From: an uncultured Bacilli bacterium
GTDB lineage: Bacteria > Bacillota_I > Bacilli_A > RF39 > UBA660
DNA length: 5,710 bases
Assembly: GCA_947630865.1 (NCBI GenBank)
Contig: CANRJE010000084.1
Coordinates: forward strand, 1 to 5,710
Direction: 5' to 3'
Positions 1 to 4,769 of the stretch are shown here, in pieces; positions within the stretch are counted from its first letter, which is position 1, and each line of letters starts with the position of its first letter. The notes beneath the pieces were generated by a model. That model worked only from the letters and a program-made list of their open reading frames with translations. It was not told where the DNA came from and did not search any database. Both the position numbers and the translations under genes were made by a program.

Positions 1-344
1 CAATATGGACAGGAAAAATAGGATTAATATATCCAAGTGATTATGGTTATACTTCAAATAGTGAATTTTGGAATGTTTCTTTATCTAGGGGTTCATTTAA
101 TGGAAATCCTGCTAACAGTAGTTGGTTAGTACAAAATGCTAATCATACGTCAGGTGAGTGGCTTTTGTCACCTTCTTCTGGTAGTTCCTTAGGCGTTTCG
201 AGATGGGGAGGAGGCTCTGATTTATATGATGGAAGTGTTCAAGATAATGTTGTAGGAGTCCGTCCAACTTTATATTTGAAATCAGATGTTAAAATTACAT
301 CTGGAGATGGAAGTAAAACGAATCCATATATATTAACTTTATAA
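1..344 (+). CDS. C-terminal end of a surface/secreted protein (partial, 5' end outside window)
   Basis: The frame is open from base 3 to a TAA at 342-344, giving 113 residues of a protein whose start lies outside the window. The fragment is rich in Gly, Ser, Asn and Trp and poor in charge, unlike the Lys/Ile-rich proteins that follow. It has the order EWLLSPSS, then a Gly-rich stretch (RWGGGSD), then VGVRPTLYLKSD, and ends SGDGSKTNPYILTL. As far as I recall, the 'WL.SP ... GVRP.LYL' pattern resembles DUF6273-like domains, and the 'SGDGS..NPY' tail recurs at the ends of multi-copy surface proteins in low-GC gut Firmicutes. An extracellular role is inferred; no signal peptide or anchor can be seen because the N-terminus is missing. 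The base composition is visibly less AT-rich than downstream. No enzymatic motif is evident. Confidence 0.75.
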   Translation, partial: IWTGKIGLIYPSDYGYTSNSEFWNVSLSRGSFNGNPANSSWLVQNANHTSGEWLLSPSSGSSLGVSRWGGGSDLYDGSVQDNVVGVRPTLYLKSDVKITSGDGSKTNPYILTL

Positions 345-370
345 GAAGCTTGCTTCTTTTCTTTTTTCTT
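343..370 (+). terminator. Intrinsic terminator of the surface-protein gene
   Basis: A perfect 7-bp inverted repeat (AAGAAGC at 343-349, GCTTCTT at 352-358) is followed by a T-rich tract to about 370. The left arm starts inside the TAA stop codon. The loop between the arms is only 2 nt, so the innermost pair probably opens. It separates the upstream gene from the promoter at 377-385. Confidence 0.75.
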
Positions 371-376
371 GAAATT

Positions 377-385
377 TGCTATAAT
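377..385 (+). promoter_or_regulatory. Extended -10 promoter for the SDR-ynbB-rluA unit
   Basis: TGCTATAAT is a perfect TG-n-TATAAT extended -10 element (hexamer at 380-385). No convincing -35 hexamer lies 16-18 bp upstream, where the sequence is the T-tract of the preceding terminator, so recognition probably relies on the extended -10. Transcription should start near 391-393, leaving a leader of about 20 nt before the ATG at 412. Confidence 0.7.
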
Positions 386-397
386 ACATGTGTTTTG

Positions 398-409
398 AAA
401 GAAGTGATC
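398..409 (+). promoter_or_regulatory. Ribosome binding site deciding the SDR start
   Basis: AAAGAAGTGATC matches the consensus AAGGAGGTGATC at most positions and is correctly spaced from ATG 412. It supports 412 over the upstream in-frame ATG at 388. Confidence 0.8.
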
Positions 410-411
410 AA

Positions 412-1131
412 ATGAATTGTTTAATAACTGGAGCTAGTCTTGGGATTGGACATAATCTTGCATATAAGTTTGCAAGTTTAGGATATAATTTATTTCTAAC
501 ATATTATACTAATAAAAATTTATGTATTAAATTACAAAAAGAACTTGAATCAAAATATCAAATAAAGTGTTATATAGAAAAATGTGATTTAAAAAAAGAA
601 GAAGATATAAAAAATGTAATTGATTCTTTTCAAAAAAAATTAGGTAAATTAAATATTCTTGTTAATAATGCAGATACCTATGCTGATGAAATTTTAGATA
701 ATAAAACTAAGGAATCATTTATGGAAACTTTAGAAGTTAATGTTGTAGGAACGTTTTTAATGATAAAATACTCATCTAAAATAATGGATAATGGTATAAT
801 AATTAACATGTCTAGTACTGATGGTATTGATACTTATAATGAATATAATCTTGATTATGCTATCAGTAAGGCTGCAATTATTCAAATGACTAAAAGTATG
901 AGTTTAATACTTAAAGGAATAAAAACTATAGCTATTGCACCAAATTGGGTTAAAACAGAATCCACCATGTCAGTGGATAAAAGTTTTTTAGATAGTGAAC
1001 TTAAAAGAATTGGACAAAAAGAGTTAATTGAGATTGATACAGTTGTTGATAAAATAATTGATGCTATAAACAATCCAAATATAAAAAGTGGGGAAGTGAT
1101 TAGAATTGAAAATAACGAAAGAGTTAATTGA
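412..1131 (+). CDS. Short-chain dehydrogenase/reductase (SDR), FabG-like
   Basis: This is a classical SDR of 239 residues, close to the family's usual 240-250, and presumably a cytoplasmic NAD(P)H-dependent oxidoreductase. The Rossmann glycine motif TGASLGIG is at 6-13. The adenine-site Asp is in CDL (D59). NNAD at 85-88 replaces the usual NNAG. The catalytic set is N110, S135, Y149 and K153 (YAISK). The 'PG' loop reads IAPNWVKTE. There is no Asp at the end of the second strand (LTYYTNK), which favours NADPH; that is an inference. The substrate cannot be told from the sequence, and although the fold is FabG-like, nothing nearby concerns fatty acids. The start is ATG 412, not the in-frame ATG 388: the latter lies 3 nt after the -10 element, before the expected transcript start, while 412 has a strong SD (GAAGTGAT, 401-408). 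The 3' end overlaps the next gene by 26 bp. Confidence 0.9.
   Translation: MNCLITGASLGIGHNLAYKFASLGYNLFLTYYTNKNLCIKLQKELESKYQIKCYIEKCDLKKEEDIKNVIDSFQKKLGKLNILVNNADTYADEILDNKTKESFMETLEVNVVGTFLMIKYSSKIMDNGIIINMSSTDGIDTYNEYNLDYAISKAAIIQMTKSMSLILKGIKTIAIAPNWVKTESTMSVDKSFLDSELKRIGQKELIEIDTVVDKIIDAINNPNIKSGEVIRIENNERVN
1091..1100 (+). promoter_or_regulatory. Ribosome binding site for the TTG start of ynbB
   Basis: GGGAAGTGAT ends 5 nt before TTG 1106 and lies inside the SDR coding region. Its strength supports the non-ATG start. The first in-frame ATG is residue 48, too late because the family's conserved N-terminal segment (KVLNAFREARIS) precedes it. Confidence 0.8.
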
Positions 1132-2341
1132 AAAAGTTGATAAAAAAATTGAAACAGAAATAAAAAAAATTGATGCTTTAGAGGAATATTATAGTGAAAA
1201 GGTACTTAATGCCTTTAGAGAAGCAAGAATAAGTGAAGCAGATTTTATGGGAACAACTGGTTATGGCTATAATGATATTGGACGAGACAAAATAGAAAAG
1301 ATTTTTTCATGGGTACTAGGCTCAGAAAAGGCTTTAGTTCGCAGTCAATTTATATCAGGAACACATGCTTTAACAGTTACTTTTTTTGGACTATTAAGAC
1401 CAGGAGATACACTTTTATCAATTACTGGTAAGCCATATGATACTTTAGATGAAGTGATAGGAATTATAGAAAACAAGAGTTCCTTAAAATCTTTTGGAAT
1501 AAATTATGCTGGAATAGATTTAATAGATAATGATTTTGATTATAAAAAAATAGAAGATTATTTAAAAAATAATCCTTGTAAAGTGATTGAAATTCAAAGA
1601 AGTAAAGGTTATTCAACACGAAAAAGCTTAGAAATTGAAAAATTAGAAAAAGTTATAAAATTTATAAAAAATATAAAACCAGAAGTTATTATTATGGTTG
1701 ATAATTGTTATACAGAAATGACAGAATATAAAACACCTACAATGGTTGGAGCAGATATTATGGTAGGCTCTTTAATTAAAAATTTAGGTGGAGGAATTGC
1801 ACCTAATGGAGCTTATGTTGCCGGGCGTTCTTCTTTAGTAGACCTTGTAGCTGAAAGATTAACGGTACCTGGTCAAGGTATGGAAGTAGGACCTAGCATG
1901 GGAATGAATAAATTAATTTTAGAAGGCTTATATTTTGCCCCAAGTGTTGTTGCTAGTAGTTTAAAAACTAATATTTTTGCTAGTTGTATGCTTGAAGAAT
2001 TAGGTTATTTTGTTGAACCTAAATATAATGAGGTTCATTCAGATATTGTCTTAAATATCACTTTTAACGATAAAAACAAATTAATTAGATTTGTTGAAGG
2101 AATTCAAGAGATGAGTGCTATTGATAGCTTTTCTAGGCCAATTCCAACCGAAATGCCAGGGTATGATTCTGAGATTATCATGGCAAGTGGTAGTTTTACT
2201 CAAGGAAGTAGCATTGAAATTTCTTGTGATGGACCTTTAAGAGAACCTTATATTGCTTATTTACAGGGATCTTTAACATATAAATATGGTCGCCTTGCAG
2301 TTATAAATGCAATTGAGAGGATTTTAGATGAAGAAAAGTGA
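1106..2341 (+). CDS. ynbB: YnbB / methionine gamma-lyase-family PLP enzyme
   Basis: This 411-residue protein belongs to the fold-type I PLP family annotated as 'methionine gamma-lyase family' or 'aluminium resistance protein' (Bacillus YnbB; Met_gamma_lyase Pfam family). Conserved blocks are visible in order: KVLNAFREARIS near 32-43, TGYGYNDIGRD at 51-61, LVRSQFISGTHA at 77-88, LRPGD at 97-101 and PYDTLDEVIG at 110-119. D199 in MVDNCYTEM should pair with the PLP pyridine nitrogen. K225 in SLIKNLGGG is the likely Schiff-base lysine. PGQGMEVGPSMG follows, and then the small domain. Length matches the family. The true substrate of YnbB proteins is not settled; C-S lyase activity on a sulfur amino acid is inferred from the fold. 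In Bacillus this gene sits near hflX and glnR, but here it is translationally coupled to an SDR (26-bp overlap) and to an RluA-type synthase (14-bp overlap). Confidence 0.93.
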   Translation: MKITKELIEKVDKKIETEIKKIDALEEYYSEKVLNAFREARISEADFMGTTGYGYNDIGRDKIEKIFSWVLGSEKALVRSQFISGTHALTVTFFGLLRPGDTLLSITGKPYDTLDEVIGIIENKSSLKSFGINYAGIDLIDNDFDYKKIEDYLKNNPCKVIEIQRSKGYSTRKSLEIEKLEKVIKFIKNIKPEVIIMVDNCYTEMTEYKTPTMVGADIMVGSLIKNLGGGIAPNGAYVAGRSSLVDLVAERLTVPGQGMEVGPSMGMNKLILEGLYFAPSVVASSLKTNIFASCMLEELGYFVEPKYNEVHSDIVLNITFNDKNKLIRFVEGIQEMSAIDSFSRPIPTEMPGYDSEIIMASGSFTQGSSIEISCDGPLREPYIAYLQGSLTYKYGRLAVINAIERILDEEK

Positions 2342-2987
2342 TAAATTAAAAATTATCTACGAAGATAAATATATTCTTATTGTTAATAAACCTTCTAAAA
2401 TGTTAACAATTAGTAATGAAAAAGAAAAAGAAAATACCTTATTTCATAAAGTATATCTTTATATAAAAAGAAAAAATAAAAACAATAAAATTTTTATTGT
2501 TCATCGACTTGACTTTGATACATCAGGTTTAGTTATCTTTGCTAAATCAGAAAATGTTAAAAAAATACTTCAAACAAATTGGAATAAAGTTATAAGAAAA
2601 TATATGGCTATCGTTATAGGAAAAGTAGAAGATAAAGAAAAAACTCTTAAATCATATTTAAAAGAGACTAGGACAAATTTAGTTTATATAACTAAGGATA
2701 AAGATGGAAAACTTGCAATTACTACTTTTAAAAGAATTTTAACAAATGATAAATATAGCTTATTAGATATTTTAATAAAAACAGGTAGGAAAAATCAAAT
2801 TCGTGTTCAATTAAATGAATATGGATATCCTATTCTTGGAGATAAAAAGTATAATTCTTATAAAATACCTGCTAAAAGACTCTATTTACATGCTTATTAT
2901 TTAGAATTTAAACACCCTATAACAAATGAATTATTAAAATTAGAACTTGACGTACCTGAAAGTTTTTTAGAAATAATAAAAAAGTAA
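2328..2987 (+). CDS. RluA-family pseudouridine synthase
   Basis: This 219-residue protein isomerises uridine to pseudouridine in rRNA or tRNA. It consists of the catalytic domain only, with no N-terminal S4 RNA-binding domain, as in short RluA-type enzymes. The opening block IVNKPSKMLT is at 18-27. The catalytic motif HRLDFDTSG is at 59-67, with D62 as the nucleophile. GRKNQIRVQL is at 153-162, GDKKY at 171-175 and RLYLHA at 184-189. The His often found in the GR.HQIR motif is Asn here, which also occurs in Firmicutes members as I recall them. The target position in RNA cannot be told. The protein is Lys-rich, as expected for an RNA binder. The ATG at 2328 has GAGAGG at 2315-2320 inside ynbB and overlaps that gene by 14 bp, so it is the third member of the unit. 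It ends in a hairpin shared with the convergent gene. Confidence 0.93.
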   Translation: MKKSDKLKIIYEDKYILIVNKPSKMLTISNEKEKENTLFHKVYLYIKRKNKNNKIFIVHRLDFDTSGLVIFAKSENVKKILQTNWNKVIRKYMAIVIGKVEDKEKTLKSYLKETRTNLVYITKDKDGKLAITTFKRILTNDKYSLLDILIKTGRKNQIRVQLNEYGYPILGDKKYNSYKIPAKRLYLHAYYLEFKHPITNELLKLELDVPESFLEIIKK

Positions 2988-3011
2988 ATGATTTTGATTT
3001 CATTTACTTTT
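2980..3011. terminator. Shared convergent terminator hairpin
   Basis: A perfect 12-bp inverted repeat (AAAAGTAAATGA at 2980-2991, TCATTTACTTTT at 3000-3011) with an 8-nt loop contains the stop codon of the RluA-type gene (2985-2987) and the stop codon of the minus-strand gene (3000-3002). Read on the minus strand, the stem runs into a long T-rich tract, which makes a good terminator for that gene. On the plus strand only four T's end the stem, so termination there should be weaker. Confidence 0.75.
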
Positions 3012-3368
3012 ACCTGTTTTATTAGTTAAATTTTCATAAATTTCAATTAATTCTTCATTTGAATATTCATATTTTTCTTCATCAGCTTCAATTATTTTTA
3101 AAAATTTAATAAGATTATTTTTGATACTAGTAATTTCTTCTTCCATTTCATTTGCTTCTAAGTCTTTCATGATTCTTGCATTAATTAAAGAAACAAGAAA
3201 TCCTTTTAAAAAACTTAGACCAATAATACCTGGAAAATCACTTTTTAAACAATCTTCAAATATATCAATAGAACCTAACCAATATTTTATTGTAACAACA
3301 TTTGTATCAAGAGTATTTCTAGCTTCTAAATAATATATTTTTTTATTGATGGCATCCTTTGAATTCAT
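3000..3368 (-). CDS. Unrecognised 122-residue protein
   Basis: I do not recognise this family. The ATG (complement of 3366-3368) has a good SD, GGAAGTG at 3374-3380, and an extended -10 promoter further upstream, so the gene is likely real. The protein looks soluble. The N-terminal half has a Trp/Asp/Ile-rich segment (YWLGSIDIFEDC near 29-40) and then a hydrophobic stretch (IIGLSFLKGFLVSLINARI, about 48-66) that could be a buried or membrane-associated helix. The C-terminal half (about 70-118) is strongly acidic and helical in character, with EMEEEITSIKNN and many Glu/Lys pairs, so a coiled coil is possible. It is monocistronic and convergent with the RluA-type gene. It is divergent from the membrane protein/exporter unit and shares the 3369-3557 control region with it, which allows co-regulation but does not show it. 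Confidence 0.75.
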   Translation of the reverse strand: MNSKDAINKKIYYLEARNTLDTNVVTIKYWLGSIDIFEDCLKSDFPGIIGLSFLKGFLVSLINARIMKDLEANEMEEEITSIKNNLIKFLKIIEADEEKYEYSNEELIEIYENLTNKTGKSK

Positions 3369-3386
3369 AATTTCACTTCCAAATTA

Positions 3387-3417
3387 ATTATATCATATAC
3401 TAGATTTCAAGTGTTAA
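3387..3417 (-). promoter_or_regulatory. Extended -10 promoter of the minus-strand gene
   Basis: On the minus strand, TGATATAAT (complement of 3387-3395) is a perfect extended -10. A possible -35 TTAACA (complement of 3412-3417) sits 19 bp upstream, longer than ideal. The predicted transcript start near 3380 falls at the edge of the SD, so the leader would be only about 12 nt. Confidence 0.55.
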
Positions 3418-3458
3418 AAATTGACAAAAATAAGAAAAAAATTAACAAAATTAAAAAA
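3416..3458. promoter_or_regulatory. Phased A-tracts in the divergent promoter region
   Basis: Runs of A at 3416-3420, 3426-3430, 3435-3441, 3447-3450 and 3453-3458 are centred about 10 bp apart for the first four. They cover roughly -60 to -28 of the rightward promoter. Such phasing is typical of intrinsically curved DNA and UP-element-like sequence. A TTGACA at 3421-3426 lies too far from the -10 to serve as its -35. Confidence 0.5.
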
Positions 3459-3470
3459 GTATGCTATTAT
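3442..3470 (+). promoter_or_regulatory. Promoter of the small membrane protein / CDF exporter unit
   Basis: The -35 TTAACA at 3442-3447 and the -10 TATTAT at 3465-3470 are separated by exactly 17 bp, with an extended-10 TG at 3462-3463. The expected transcript start is near 3477, leaving a leader of about 80 nt before GTG 3558. Confidence 0.75.
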
Positions 3471-3476
3471 GATATT

Positions 3477-3531
3477 TAAGAAAACAATTTGGTTAACATT
3501 AATTTTAAATTTTTACTTAAACGTTTTCTTA
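3477..3531 (+). repeat. 9-bp inverted repeat in the 5' leader
   Basis: TAAGAAAAC (3477-3485) is the exact reverse complement of GTTTTCTTA (3523-3531), with a 37-nt loop between them. The left arm begins at the predicted transcript start, and the right arm is followed by a T-rich tract (ATTTTTATTTAT). TTTAAG (3475-3480) can pair instead with CTTAAA (3516-3521), so two overlapping pairings compete. It could be a weak attenuator-like element, a 5'-end stabilising hairpin or a DNA operator. In sequence this AT-rich, chance is also possible. Confidence 0.4.
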
Positions 3532-3557
3532 TTTTTATTTATAAAGGATGTGATTAA

Positions 3558-3812
3558 GTGAACAATAAATCAATAGTTAAAAATATTATTATTGTGATAT
3601 TAATAGTAGGAGGAATAATATTAATTGCTAATCTTTTTATATTTCTTTTACCTATATTTTTCTTTATAGCTATTGTTTATTATCTATATATCTTTTTCTT
3701 TAAAGGAAAAGTAAATTTTAAAATGAGAAATCAGGAAACAAATAAAAGTAATAATCAAAAGCATGATGATATAAAAGAAGCAGAAGTTATAAATGAAAAG
3801 TTTGATGAATAA
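3558..3812 (+). CDS. Small membrane protein with two predicted helices and a charged tail
   Basis: The family is not recognised. The protein has 84 residues and starts at GTG 3558, supported by the SD AAAGGATGTGAT (3543-3554). Residues 9-48 are an almost unbroken hydrophobic stretch of Ile, Phe, Leu and Val, long enough for two helices, with N25 or P32 near the likely turn. Lys residues flank both sides (K4, K8; K49, K51, K54, R57), which by the positive-inside rule puts both termini in the cytoplasm. The remaining 30 or so residues are hydrophilic, first rich in Asn/Lys and then acidic (IKEAEVINEKFDE). The gene is the first of a probable two-gene unit, 27 bp ahead of the cation exporter, with no terminator between them. 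A partner or accessory role with that transporter is possible but inferred from position only. Confidence 0.75.
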   Translation: MNNKSIVKNIIIVILIVGGIILIANLFIFLLPIFFFIAIVYYLYIFFFKGKVNFKMRNQETNKSNNQKHDDIKEAEVINEKFDE

Positions 3813-3839
3813 AAAATAATAATTAAACGGAGTGATAAA

Positions 3840-4700
3840 ATGGAAAGGTTTGAAAAAGTTAATAGAGTTGGTATATTAGGAATGTTTGCCAATTTATTTT
3901 TATTTTTCTTAAAAATAATTGTAGGATTTATCTTTAAAAGTCAATCAATGGTTGCTGATGCTTTCAATAGTATTGGTGATGTGTTTGCTTCTTTGATGAC
4001 TTTTATTGGAAGTAAAATAGCTAGTAATAAAGATGATGATGACCATAATTTTGGTCATGGTAAAGCTGAATATATCTTTTCAATGTTTATAAGTGTTTCT
4101 ATTTTGGTTATAGGTATAAAACTATTGTATGATTCTATAGCATCTTTAGTTTCTTCTAATAAGGTTATATTTTCATATAGTTTATTATTAGTTTGTGTAA
4201 TAACAATTGTAATCAAATTATCTTTATATTTTTATACAAAAAAGTTATACAAAAAAGAAAATAGTATTTTAGTAAAATCTAATATGTTAGACCATAGAAA
4301 TGATGTTTTTTTAACAAGTACTGTTTTAATAGCTATTATATGTTCTTATTTTCAAATTTATTTTGTTGATGCAATTGTTGGTATAATAATATCTATTTGG
4401 TTTTTATTAACCGGAGTTAAACTTTTTAAAGAAAGTTATAATGTATTAATGGATATATCACTTGATAAAAAAACTATAGATGAAATAATTAAAATGATAT
4501 TAAAAGATAAAAGAGTTACGGAAGTATCTGATGTTCATTCAGTTTCAGTTGGATATAAGTTTATTGTTGTTTTAACTATATCAGTTGATGGAAATTTAAA
4601 AACGTTTGTAAGTCATAAGATTGCTAATCAAATTGAAAAAAGAATTTTGAATAATTTTAATAGTATTAAAGAAGTCTTTATTCATATTCATCCAGTTTAG
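3840..4700 (+). CDS. Cation diffusion facilitator exporter, manganese type
   Basis: This is a 286-residue cation/proton antiporter of the CDF family in the cytoplasmic membrane. Six predicted helices lie at about 10-32, 36-58, 79-98, 112-132, 148-170 and 174-196, followed by a cytoplasmic ferredoxin-like domain (about 205-286) ending in HIHPV. The helix 2 motif SMVADAFNSIGDV supplies N43 and D47, and the helix 5 motif NMLDHRND supplies D151 and D155. This N-D/D-D set is what is described for Mn exporters such as MntE and MneP, whereas zinc members carry His in the transport site. The loop motif HNFGHGKAE (69-77), after a run of four Asp (65-68), is the family's second metal site. Export of excess Mn(II) is therefore the best call; Fe(II) or Co(II) cannot be excluded. 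The SD is CGGAGTGAT (3828-3836). It is probably cotranscribed with the small membrane protein. No Mn riboswitch is apparent upstream. Confidence 0.92.
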   Translation: MERFEKVNRVGILGMFANLFLFFLKIIVGFIFKSQSMVADAFNSIGDVFASLMTFIGSKIASNKDDDDHNFGHGKAEYIFSMFISVSILVIGIKLLYDSIASLVSSNKVIFSYSLLLVCVITIVIKLSLYFYTKKLYKKENSILVKSNMLDHRNDVFLTSTVLIAIICSYFQIYFVDAIVGIIISIWFLLTGVKLFKESYNVLMDISLDKKTIDEIIKMILKDKRVTEVSDVHSVSVGYKFIVVLTISVDGNLKTFVSHKIANQIEKRILNNFNSIKEVFIHIHPV

Positions 4701-4709
4701 AAAAAAGCC

Positions 4710-4737
4710 TTGACAATTTCTGACTTCATATTATAAT
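4710..4737 (+). promoter_or_regulatory. Near-consensus sigma-A promoter for the AAA_28-type gene
   Basis: A perfect TTGACA (4710-4715) and a perfect TATAAT (4732-4737) are separated by 16 bp. The transcript should start near 4744. No terminator hairpin is visible between the exporter stop (4700) and this promoter, so readthrough from the exporter may add to expression. Confidence 0.85.
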
Positions 4738-4759
4738 ATTAATGAAAAAGAAAGAAATT

Positions 4760-4763
4760 GGAG
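4760..4763 (+). promoter_or_regulatory. Ribosome binding site deciding the start at 4770
   Basis: GGAG ends 6 nt before ATG 4770, an ideal spacing. The alternative in-frame TTG at 4758 would overlap this site and has only an A-rich, weak SD of its own. Confidence 0.75.
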
Positions 4764-4769
4764 TATGTT

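Noticed and set aside
388..411. In-frame ATG 388 as the SDR start
   Set aside because: It lies 3 nt past the -10 hexamer, before the expected transcript start, and has no SD.
882..1073. 63-codon open frame on the minus strand inside the SDR gene
   Set aside because: It lies fully inside a well-supported gene, and its Ile/Leu/Ser-rich product is typical of antisense of AT-rich coding sequence.
3121..3333. 70-codon open frame on the plus strand opposite the 122-residue gene
   Set aside because: The minus-strand frame is longer and has SD and promoter; this one has neither and begins with a shadow-like Ser/Ile run.
3471..3557. yybP-ykoY manganese riboswitch ahead of the exporter unit
   Set aside because: The leader is short and almost all A/T, and I see none of the G-rich conserved loop sequences of that class.
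4758..4769. In-frame TTG 4758 as the start of the AAA_28-type gene
   Set aside because: It overlaps the GGAG that serves ATG 4770 and has only a weak A-rich sequence upstream.
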